Source of the DNA: Eubacteriales bacterium
GTDB taxonomy: Bacteria > Bacillota_A > Clostridia > Lachnospirales > Lachnospiraceae
Reading direction: 5' to 3'
NCBI GenBank assembly: GCA_030527765.1
Contig: JAUNAE010000252.1
Span: forward strand, 1 to 5,565
Length of the DNA stretch: 5,565 bases
Shown here: positions 1-4,546 of the stretch, one piece after another
Layout: each line of letters starts with the position of its first letter
Position numbering within the stretch: position 1 is the stretch's first letter
Program-made: the position numbers and the translations under genes
The notes under the pieces: model-generated
The model's database searches: none
Told to the model about the DNA's origin: nothing
What the model saw: only the letters and a program-made list of their open reading frames with translations

Positions 1-98
1 AACCTGTGGATCATTTTTTGTATTAAGTGTGCAACTTCATTTTACAATCGGCGCTCTTTTTCAAGATAATAAAGCTGTGATAATTCTTTTACCGTCAA
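1..98 (-). pseudogene. Fragment resembling a phage sigma-like/ArpU-type regulator; stops after 18 codons
   Basis: From TTG 96-98 the frame reads LTVKELSQLYYLEKERRL, then TAA at 42-44, then stays open as NEVAHLIQKMIHR to the left edge. The opening K-E-L-S-Q-L-Y-Y-L is how many small phage regulators of the sigma-70-like/ArpU group begin (usually followed by N-R-E-I-E and a coiled region). These proteins sit at the end of the early operon and control late genes, which fits the position here. Seen: the similar N-terminus, the ribosome site and the stop. Inferred: that this is the start of a broken gene. Similarity after the stop is weak, so the fragment could equally be a remnant joined to unrelated DNA. 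The rest lies outside the window. Confidence 0.4.
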
Positions 99-107
99 TT
101 TTCCGAT

Positions 108-114
108 CCCCTCT
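108..114 (-). promoter_or_regulatory. Ribosome binding site before the regulator fragment
   Basis: AGAGGGG on the minus strand lies 9 bases before TTG 96-98, a normal distance. It is the only good initiation site between the DUF1064 gene and the left edge, and it supports the TTG start of the following fragment. Confidence 0.5.
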
Positions 115-117
115 TTA

Positions 118-153
118 GGGGCTGAACGAGAATTCCCCAAAGGATTCAGCCCC
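118..153. repeat. Perfect 9-bp inverted repeat with 18-nt loop in the intergenic region
   Basis: GGGGCTGAA at 118-126 and TTCAGCCCC at 145-153 are exact reverse complements. It is in the 98-base gap after the DUF1064 gene. In the minus-strand transcript it is followed by TAAAGAGGGG, not by a U-run, so it is not a standard terminator for the operon. On the plus strand it is followed by AATAGGATTTTT, a weak terminator shape with the T-run displaced by 7 bases. The CCCC of the RNA 3' arm can alternatively pair with the ribosome binding site next to it, so a translational control element is possible. Confidence 0.6.
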
Positions 154-196
154 AATAGGATTTTTAAATATATGTGTGAGAGTTTTTTGAGGTTCT

Positions 197-583
197 TTAA
201 ATTTCACGGATACGAATTCCGTAGTTCTTCAACATCAGCTTTCGCTTGATAATGTATTCCGGCGTTCTTACACCTTTTGTGTCTTCAACAATCAGAGATC
301 CGTTTTCGATGTACTGAAAATCAGCATAATAGGCGCATTCTTTTTCGAGAAGCTTTCCAGGCTTAAAGCAACCCTTGTTCCGGCCCTTTGTATAGACTTC
401 CATTGTGAATTCTCTTTGAGCCGGAATGAGAACGTATTTAACCTGCAGCTTCAAGTCTTTTATGGCGCCTGCCTTTTCAAGCAGCGACAATTCCTTAAAT
501 CTGCGTGCTTCCTTGCGTGAATCAAATGCAATCCCATCCACTACTGTTTTGCGTGCGTGATATTTGCTCAAGTTAGTTGTCAC
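197..583 (-). CDS. DUF1064 family phage nuclease, PD-(D/E)XK fold
   Basis: The product matches DUF1064 proteins, which belong to the PD-(D/E)XK nuclease superfamily and are found in phage replication regions. The family start (S-K-Y-x-x-K-K-T-x-x-D-G-I-x-F-D-S-x-x-E-A) is seen as SKYHARKTVVDGIAFDSRKE at residues 6-25, with Glu25 as the likely helix acidic residue. The active-site strand pair is YYADFQY at 85-91 (Asp88) and IVEDTKG at 98-104 (Glu100, Lys103). The tail TPEYIIKRKLMLKNYGI is the usual basic helix. A role in cleaving branched DNA or recombination intermediates is suggested by the fold, not proven. The GTG at 581-583 gives a GTGA overlap with dut, but the family normally begins at the Leu5 position, where TTG 569-571 lies a few bases after AGGTGA; so the true start may be 571 (124 aa). 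It ends with TAA. Confidence 0.88.
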   Translation of the reverse strand: MTTNLSKYHARKTVVDGIAFDSRKEARRFKELSLLEKAGAIKDLKLQVKYVLIPAQREFTMEVYTKGRNKGCFKPGKLLEKECAYYADFQYIENGSLIVEDTKGVRTPEYIIKRKLMLKNYGIRIREI

Positions 584-993
584 CTGCCTGTGCTTCCGAA
601 ACCGTTGTCGCCTCTCTCTGCCTCTGATAAGCGCTCAACCACTTCAAGGTCTCCTACCTCCACAAGCGGAATAATCACAAGCTGTGTGACCTTATCTCCG
701 GCAAAAACATGATATGGCTCATCACTGTTGTTATACAGCTTCGCAACGATGGATCCGGTGTAACCGGCATCAATAACCCCCGCGGATAAAATGCTGTGCT
801 TCACATTGAGCCCACTCTTACTCTTGAGCATTCCGACCGTTCCGGCCGGAAGCTCTACATGCACTCCAAGATCAAAGCACGCGCTTCCTCTTGCCGGGAT
901 CAGCTTGTCTTCCATAGACCTCAGATCATATCCTGCATCGGTTTCATGCGCTTTTTCCGGCATGTATGCGCCACTATCTAACATTACTTTCAT
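580..993 (-). CDS. dut: dUTP diphosphatase (trimeric dUTPase)
   Basis: This 137-aa enzyme hydrolyses dUTP to dUMP and pyrophosphate, keeping uracil out of phage DNA and supplying the dTMP precursor. All five motifs of the homotrimeric family are present in order: motif 1 DAGYDLRS at 19-26; motif 2 KSKSGLNV at 57-64, with Lys where many members have Arg; motif 3 GVIDAGYTGSI at 72-82, with the catalytic Asp75 and substrate-ring Tyr78; motif 4 GDKVTQLVI at 99-107; and the glycine-rich motif 5 RGDNGFGSTG at 127-136, which closes over the active site. Length and order are normal, so the enzyme should be active. The ATG at 991-993 overlaps the 55-aa gene's stop as ATGA, with AAAGGAG about 12 bases before it. 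The stop overlaps the DUF1064 gene as GTGA (580-583). Confidence 0.97.
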   Translation of the reverse strand: MKVMLDSGAYMPEKAHETDAGYDLRSMEDKLIPARGSACFDLGVHVELPAGTVGMLKSKSGLNVKHSILSAGVIDAGYTGSIVAKLYNNSDEPYHVFAGDKVTQLVIIPLVEVGDLEVVERLSEAERGDNGFGSTGR

Positions 994-1157
994 TTTTGCT
1001 TTTTCTCCTTTGCTCTTATTCTGTCTTTGTGAAGCTCCTTGAGCTTATAAAGCTCTCCGAGCATATCCGAATAAACCGTTTTTACCTGCTCTACTGTTTT
1101 GCACAGCCGCAAGCGTCTCATGTATTCTCGAATCTCAGCTTCTTCAGTTTCAATCAT
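990..1157 (-). CDS. Small charged helical protein, function unknown (55 aa)
   Basis: The gap upstream of the dUTPase gene encodes a 55-aa protein from ATG 1155-1157 to TGA 990-992. It begins MIETEEAEIREYMRRLRL and ends in the very basic KDRIRAKEKKQK. Nearly the whole chain favours helix, with hydrophobic positions spaced as in a short coiled coil (VEQVKTVYSDMLGELYKLKEL), so it may dimerise or bind a partner or nucleic acid. Both ends are 4-base ATGA overlaps (1154-1157 and 990-993), and a GGAGG site lies at 1168-1172, 10 bases before the start. This is strong evidence of translation. No family is recognised. The dUTPase ribosome site (AAAGGAG, 1006-1012) is inside its last codons. Confidence 0.72.
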   Translation of the reverse strand: MIETEEAEIREYMRRLRLCKTVEQVKTVYSDMLGELYKLKELHKDRIRAKEKKQK

Positions 1158-1621
1158 GGCTTATATTCCTCCGGCAATTCGCACCATGCGTATACATTTT
1201 CATCACAGCCTGTCCAGTACACTCCAAAATGACCGCGATTAAAATAACCGATCTGCCGTCCTTGCCACGTCTGCACAAGTACAGCTTCACCAAACGGCGG
1301 CGCCTCGCATCCGTCACCGATCTCATCATGTCCGGTATTCTCATCATGCGTCAGATGAAATTCATGCCATCCGGTGTTTTTTTCTCCTGACTTCTCCGGC
1401 TCCTTCTTCGGTGGCAGCCATGTTGTCGCAATTTCTGCACATTTATCAAGTTCCTCAATATCAGCTATGTATGGAATCATATCCAGCGTCGAACAGTGAT
1501 CATGAAACGGGCAACTACTGCACTCAACCCCATCGCAATCACCATCTGATCTGCCAAGCGAATCTAAAATATCGCTCACTCTTTTGCAGAATTCCATAAG
1601 TGTAATATCCGATGCATTCAT
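1154..1621 (-). CDS. Phage protein with four-cysteine cluster and DUF551-like C-terminus (155 aa)
   Basis: The N-terminal half has a helix (TLMEFCKRVSDILDSLG), then cysteines at 29, 34, 37 and 43 (C-x4-C-x2-C-x5-C, including CSSCPFHDHC), a plausible zinc site of a kind common in small phage proteins. A Lys/Glu-rich linker follows (about 70-84). The C-terminal part, GEAVLVQTWQGRQIGYF at 111-127 and YAWCELPEEYKP at the end, follows the DUF551 pattern of strands ending in A-W-x-x-L-P-E. The role is unknown; the cluster suggests metal binding or a protein/nucleic acid contact. The ATG at 1619-1621 has GGAGGG a few bases before it and overlaps the small membrane gene's stop as ATGA; its stop overlaps the next start the same way (1154-1157). 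Confidence 0.8.
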   Translation of the reverse strand: MNASDITLMEFCKRVSDILDSLGRSDGDCDGVECSSCPFHDHCSTLDMIPYIADIEELDKCAEIATTWLPPKKEPEKSGEKNTGWHEFHLTHDENTGHDEIGDGCEAPPFGEAVLVQTWQGRQIGYFNRGHFGVYWTGCDENVYAWCELPEEYKP

Positions 1622-1764
1622 TTTGGTCCCTCCATAATCTTGAGAAAGCAGTCAAACAGCACAGCAGTGACTAAAGAGACAATCATGCCTGCTGACGGCT
1701 CTCCAACCAGATGCACATACAAGTGGACTGCAATGGTGAGTGTCATGATTGTTGTTATCGGCAT
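1618..1764 (-). CDS. Small membrane protein with two hydrophobic segments (48 aa)
   Basis: Translating the gap between the HNH gene and the 155-aa gene gives a 48-aa protein, ATG 1762-1764 to TGA 1618-1620. Hydrophobic segments lie at about residues 3-20 (TIMTLTIAVHLYVHLV) and 25-43 (AGMIVSLVTAVLFDCFL), joined by a short GEPS turn; the tail KIMEGPK is charged. This suggests a two-helix hairpin in the inner membrane. The AAGGAGGG site is well placed, the start overlaps the upstream frame by 10 bases, and the stop overlaps the next start as ATGA (1618-1621), all strong signs of a real gene. No family is recognised. A holin-like or membrane-anchoring role is conceivable, but a holin in the replication operon would be unusual, so no function is assigned. 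Confidence 0.7.
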   Translation of the reverse strand: MPITTIMTLTIAVHLYVHLVGEPSAGMIVSLVTAVLFDCFLKIMEGPK

Positions 1765-2180
1765 TTATCTCCCTCCTTCATCAAATACGACATCAATTCT
1801 TGAGGCGAAGCCTGTGTTCCATCTTTTCTAAAATACGGACAATTTGCATACAATTGTTCTCGATACATGAACCAGTTTTTGCACTCAACCAGTGCTTCAT
1901 TCAGGCGATACACATAATTACCGTGCTGATATTCCTCTTCATCCAGCAACCTATAGTCGGCATCGATTCGAAAGTCATCTTTGCGTAAATCCGGAAATGT
2001 TCGCAGTACCTCAGCCTATGTCGTGTGATATACGGTATGCGTCGCGAGTGGGAGAAGCATAAGATTTGAAATATCATCGTTATCATGGTTAAAGTCGATG
2101 TGATGAACGGCATAATATCCGTCAAACGATAAGCCGTAATACTGAGAATACTTTTTTCGATATGGCTTACGTTCTCTCAT
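1755..2180 (-). pseudogene. HNH endonuclease gene interrupted by an in-frame TAG (141 codons)
   Basis: Read on the minus strand from ATG 2178-2180, codons 1-54 give a basic N-terminus (MRERKPYRKKYSQYYG) and a clear HNH core: AVHHIDFNHDNDDISNLMLLP with His26-His27, Asp29, Asn31, Asn39, then His48 and His52. Codon 55 is TAG (2016-2018). The same frame then stays open for 86 more codons to TAA 1755-1757, with no base gained or lost, encoding an acidic helical region (KDDFRIDADYRLLDEEEY; NEALVECKNWFMYREQLY). HNH proteins cut or nick DNA using the metal-binding His/Asn centre; phage versions act as free-standing homing-type or packaging-associated nucleases. The 54-residue product would still contain the whole HNH centre, so it could remain partly active. 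A separate short product from the distal part (TTG at 1947-1949) is possible but has no good ribosome site. The start overlaps the upstream stop as ATGA, which supports the 2180 start and the view that this was one gene. Confidence 0.75.
1771..1778 (-). promoter_or_regulatory. Strong ribosome binding site for the 48-aa membrane protein
   Basis: The minus strand reads AAGGAGGG, 6 bases before ATG 1762-1764. It is one of the closest matches to the consensus in the window and supports translation of a very small gene, even if ribosomes stop early in the interrupted HNH gene upstream. Confidence 0.7.
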
Positions 2181-2563
2181 CTGCTCGTCCCCGCCATAAT
2201 AAGTTCTCCGAGTTCACGTCCTATCGGTTTCCAGAGATGCAAGCAATTTGTCTGTATATTGACATACTCGCTTTTCTTCGGATGGATCTGATATGCTTCC
2301 TCTTCGTCGTTCCAGAAGATATTTTTCAGTACGCACATATCATTCCAGGTGGGAAGATTTTCTCTTCCCAGCTTGTCAAATTTTTTGCGCGGGCTCACTG
2401 ATACATGCTCCCATGATCCGGTCCATGATCCAGTTCCCATAGAACAAACTACGCTGCAAGTTCCGCAGTCCGGCAGTTTAATCCATCCGGTAAAGTTATC
2501 TGCATCAAAATAATCTATTCCCCACATTCTTTCGCAACTTGCAATCTCTTCTTTGGTTCTCAT
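2177..2563 (-). CDS. DUF7694-like phage protein (128 aa)
   Basis: The 128-aa product carries the pattern I associate with DUF7694-type phage proteins: WEHVSVSPRK at 51-60, LPTWNDMCVLKNIFW at 70-84, an acidic turn DEEEA, then HPKKSEYVNIQTNCLHLWKP at 94-113. These proteins are frequent in Firmicute and other phages next to replication and methylation genes; their function is unknown. Conserved His, Trp and Cys residues could bind a metal or nucleotide, but this is not shown. Residues 45-51 (GSWTGSW) come from a 12-base tandem repeat at 2411-2434. The start ATG 2561-2563 overlaps the upstream stop as ATGA with a GAGGAGG site just before it. The stop overlaps the HNH gene start by ATGA at 2177-2180. 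Confidence 0.75.
   Translation of the reverse strand: MRTKEEIASCERMWGIDYFDADNFTGWIKLPDCGTCSVVCSMGTGSWTGSWEHVSVSPRKKFDKLGRENLPTWNDMCVLKNIFWNDEEEAYQIHPKKSEYVNIQTNCLHLWKPIGRELGELIMAGTSR
2411..2434. repeat. Tandem 12-bp direct repeat, two copies
   Basis: CCATGATCCGGT at 2411-2422 is followed directly by CCATGATCCAGT at 2423-2434, one mismatch. It keeps the frame and encodes the repeated T-G-S-W in the DUF7694-like protein. It looks like a small in-frame duplication by slippage. Confidence 0.6.
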
Positions 2564-2847
2564 ACATCCTCCTCTTCCGGCAGTTCGGGCAGCGGCATCC
2601 AGTGAGTGATATATTCGCTACTTATGCTTTCATTTTCGCAGCACCACCCGTGACTCCCGTCATGCTTATACGTGACTACAAATGCAGTTCCGACGTCGTA
2701 CTTATCACTAACAAGCACCACAAGTACCACGCAACTGTGGCTTTCACAAAACCTGATGATATTCATCGGCAATTCCATCAGATAATCATTTTTTTGCTTC
2801 TCTCTATATCCCTCCGCAACTCTATCTACTGGCTTTTCATCAGACAT
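2560..2847 (-). CDS. Phage protein with DUF551-type C-terminal tail (95 aa)
   Basis: The C-terminus reads YITHWMPLPELPEEE at about residues 79-93, the signature end of DUF551 proteins, small accessory proteins common in phages and prophages. The rest of the usual DUF551 domain (a W-I-x-x-x-x-x-L-P start) is not present; instead the first 60 residues hold a helical segment (EGYREKQKNDYLMEL) and a strand-rich part with VVLVVLVSDKYDVGTAFVV. Two adjacent cysteines occur at 69-70. No biochemical role is established for DUF551. The start ATG at 2845-2847 overlaps the previous stop by 8 bases and has an AGAAGG site upstream. The stop overlaps the next start as ATGA at 2560-2563. Confidence 0.75.
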   Translation of the reverse strand: MSDEKPVDRVAEGYREKQKNDYLMELPMNIIRFCESHSCVVLVVLVSDKYDVGTAFVVTYKHDGSHGWCCENESISSEYITHWMPLPELPEEEDV

Positions 2848-3040
2848 TTTCTTCTACCTTCTTTCCCCGAATTCCAATGCTTGCCATATAACCGGCTTTT
2901 CTAAGCTCCCGGATAAGCTTTTCAAATTCCTTGATAATCTTCGTGTTGGGTTTTGGCGTAATCACTACGACTACGCCATTTTCCAGCACTGCTTCTCTTC
3001 CGGAAGCTTTGATATAATTCACAGCCTCTTCTTTTGTCAT
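2840..3040 (-). CDS. Small basic phage protein, function unknown (66 aa)
   Basis: The product is 66 aa and starts MTKEEAVNYIKASGREAV. The frame is open to 3067, but the ATG at 3038-3040 overlaps the methyltransferase stop as ATGA and has a GAGGGGATGAG site just before it, so the shorter form is preferred. It shows a beta-rich middle (NGVVVVITPKP), an amphipathic helix (KIIKEFEKLIRELRKAGY) and a Lys-rich tail with MASIGIRGKK. The pattern helix, strand, helix, strand suggests a small folded domain rather than a membrane protein. I do not recognise a family and assign no function. It overlaps the next gene by 8 bases (2840-2847). Confidence 0.7.
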   Translation of the reverse strand: MTKEEAVNYIKASGREAVLENGVVVVITPKPNTKIIKEFEKLIRELRKAGYMASIGIRGKKVEENV

Positions 3041-3918
3041 CTCATCCCCTCTTTGATCTGCAGCCACTCTTCGATGTTCATCTGTGCCTCCTTCTCCTGA
3101 GCCAGCATCTCATTCACGGCACGGTTATAGAAATTCCTGTCAATCTCAAATCCGAATGAAGACCTCCCCAGTTCGCGCGCCGCCCTCAATGTTGTGCCAC
3201 TTCCGGCGCACGGATCAATCACCACGTCGCCCGGATCCGTAAAGACTTCAATCAGCTTCTTGATGACCGCAACCGGTTTCTGTGCCGGATGAATCTTTGG
3301 CACGTCCTTTGAATCCTTTTCCCAGGAGAACCAGTTAAAAACCATGTGTCCGGTATTCCTGATGTTCTTTCCGTTCTCATCTACCTGTACGCCATTGCGA
3401 AACTTTGGCAGCTTGTCCCTGTACAGTACGAGAGCGTTTTCTGTTGCGCCTACAACTCGCATGTTTGCTTTCAGCACCTGCGGTGAAAAGTTCTTCACGA
3501 ACACCAGCGGAATATAATGCACAAAGCCGTGTTTCTTCGCCGCGCTGATCAGTGTCGGCATTTGTTCGAATGAGCAGAAGACGATCATACACGGGCTATC
3601 ACTGCTGCGGCCTCTGCTGCACGGTTTCGTGTCGTCCTTTTTAAGCATTTTTGAGCAAAAGTGAAAATACTCATACAGGTTGAAATTAAAGTCGCTGTTG
3701 AATGCTGCTTTTCCTGCAAGCTTACTTTCACCGTTCTTATTGTCCCCCCCTACATACCAGGTTGGATTACTGCCATAAAAGTTTTTTCCGACGTTGTACG
3801 GAACATCTGCAATAATCAGCTGTGCCGGAGGAATGGCATATTTTTTATAGTTCTGCATCGAGTCCCTGTACAGCTCGCATTTCAGTCTCTTTTTGTAGTT
3901 CGCCGCTTCTGCCATCAT
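3037..3918 (-). CDS. Phage DNA adenine methyltransferase, beta-class (DNA_methylase N4/N6)
   Basis: This 293-aa protein is an S-adenosylmethionine-dependent DNA methyltransferase. The catalytic motif IV is at residues 38-41 as DVPY, a form of DPPY seen in a phage-borne branch of the family. Motif X, HPAQKP, is at 210-215, and the AdoMet-binding motif I, DPCAGSGTT, is at 235-243, with the motif II acidic residue in GFEID at 256-260. The order IV, X, I is the beta-class arrangement. The middle (residues 43-75, NVGKNFYGSNPTWYVGGDN and onward; 144-172) follows phage homologues closely. An unusual Lys/Arg/Ser/Cys stretch lies at 94-109. The likely job is methylation of phage DNA to escape host restriction or mark it; N6-adenine is favoured but N4-cytosine cannot be excluded. 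No restriction enzyme gene is next to it, so it is an orphan enzyme. The start is 3918 by ATGA overlap; the adjacent ATG at 3915 is better spaced from GAGGGAG and may be used. It ends by ATGA overlap at 3037-3040. Confidence 0.92.
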   Translation of the reverse strand: MMAEAANYKKRLKCELYRDSMQNYKKYAIPPAQLIIADVPYNVGKNFYGSNPTWYVGGDNKNGESKLAGKAAFNSDFNFNLYEYFHFCSKMLKKDDTKPCSRGRSSDSPCMIVFCSFEQMPTLISAAKKHGFVHYIPLVFVKNFSPQVLKANMRVVGATENALVLYRDKLPKFRNGVQVDENGKNIRNTGHMVFNWFSWEKDSKDVPKIHPAQKPVAVIKKLIEVFTDPGDVVIDPCAGSGTTLRAARELGRSSFGFEIDRNFYNRAVNEMLAQEKEAQMNIEEWLQIKEGMR

Positions 3919-4331
3919 TCTCCCTCGTAGTTAATCACCGTCTTGATTGCACGTTCCATCAGCTTCATAATCTTGTCATATTTGTGATGATCGCCTGTCA
4001 CTCTCGTATAAAGCGGCTGATCACCCTTTTCATACACAGTTTCAAGGAATCCCATATCCATAAAGTCTTCCTCAGTCGGAAGTCTTCCGCCGTTATCCAG
4101 CTGGTAATCAAAATACTCGTGCATCATGTCCTTTACTGCGTCATCGGCATCAGGTGCCTTGTTGATAAAACGTCGCATCCTGTCGATGTAAGCAAGCTTA
4201 TCCTCGTACATGAATTTTTCAGCTGTCCCCTGCGTAAAGTCCTTAAAGGATCCCCTGATCTGTTCCTCGAAGTTCTCCGGAGGATTGTCAATATCAACGC
4301 TGACATTCCACGCAAATTTTGGGATGTACAT
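3915..4331 (-). CDS. Phage protein of unknown function (138 aa)
   Basis: I do not recognise a family. The frame is open back to 4439, but the chosen start is the ATG at 4329-4331, which has AAAGGGG at 4340-4346 and lies after the stop of the upstream gene; this gives 138 aa beginning MYIPKFAWNVSVDID. The protein is acidic in the first two thirds, with many helix-favouring residues (DKLAYIDRMRRFINKAP; DDAVKDMMHEYFDYQLDNGG), then GRLPTEEDFMDMGF, and a basic helical C-terminus (HHKYDKIMKLMERAIKTV). No signal peptide, membrane segment or catalytic motif is apparent. It overlaps the methyltransferase start by ATGA at 3915-3918, so the two are probably translated together and could act together. 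Function is not assigned. Confidence 0.75.
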   Translation of the reverse strand: MYIPKFAWNVSVDIDNPPENFEEQIRGSFKDFTQGTAEKFMYEDKLAYIDRMRRFINKAPDADDAVKDMMHEYFDYQLDNGGRLPTEEDFMDMGFLETVYEKGDQPLYTRVTGDHHKYDKIMKLMERAIKTVINYEGE

Positions 4332-4339
4332 TGTGTTTT

Positions 4340-4346
4340 CCCCTTT
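4340..4346 (-). promoter_or_regulatory. Ribosome binding site that fixes the start at 4331
   Basis: AAAGGGG on the minus strand lies 8 bases before ATG 4329-4331. This decides the start of the 138-aa gene: the longer reading frame back to 4439 runs through the upstream 62-aa gene and has no comparable site. Confidence 0.7.
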
Positions 4347-4357
4347 CGCTTTGTTTA

Positions 4358-4546
4358 TTAATTGTCCGTGTCGAGCTGCCAAAATATATCCATCAACGGC
4401 TCTTTCCAGTGTTCCGGATGGTTGCCGCCAAATCCGCACTGTTCTAACTCCTGCCCGATCACGGTTTTTAGAATCTCTGCCTGCTCCGATGTCAGGTGAA
4501 GTTCAACTTTTTCATTGTCCTGTTCATCAAAATAAGCTTCTATCAT
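4358..4546 (-). CDS. Small acidic phage protein, function unknown (62 aa)
   Basis: I do not recognise this protein. It is 62 aa, acidic, predicted soluble, with a helix-forming middle (TSEQAEILKTVIGQELEQCG) and a GGNHPEHWKEP turn before a short C-terminal segment ending in WQLDTDN. No membrane segment or metal cluster is visible. It is a real gene by context: its ATG overlaps the helicase loader stop as ATGA (4543-4546), an AAGGGGAT ribosome binding site lies at 4554-4561 at a good distance, and it ends in TAA before a 26-base gap to the next gene. Its place between the loader and the methyltransferase suggests a role in early replication or host takeover, but that is inference only. Confidence 0.7.
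   Translation of the reverse strand: MIEAYFDEQDNEKVELHLTSEQAEILKTVIGQELEQCGFGGNHPEHWKEPLMDIFWQLDTDN

Noticed and set aside
70..98. Minus-strand promoter TTGACG followed by TATTAT
   Set aside because: The spacer is about 21 bases, too long for a normal sigma-70 promoter, and the element overlaps a better explained TTG start codon.
118..165. Factor-independent terminator for the operon
   Set aside because: For the minus-strand transcript no U-run follows the stem. The T-run lies on the plus-strand side and is displaced by several bases; no plus-strand gene is there to end.
2016..2018. TAG read as pyrrolysine or as a reassigned sense codon
   Set aside because: Only one in-frame TAG is seen, no supporting machinery or downstream element is visible, and two other interrupted frames use TAA, a normal terminator here.
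1901..2125. Minus-strand 74-codon frame inside the HNH region in another phase
   Set aside because: The HNH frame contains a clear metal-binding core and overlaps at both ends; this other phase has no recognisable content.
2539..2904. Open plus-strand frame of 121 codons
   Set aside because: Antisense to the DUF551-tailed gene and its neighbours, which have overlapping starts and stops; no family resemblance or ribosome site.
3822..4361. Open plus-strand frame of 179 codons opposite the methyltransferase and the 138-aa gene
   Set aside because: It lies antisense to well-supported genes, has no ribosome site, and its composition (many Ser, Phe, His, Leu) is typical of antisense shadows.
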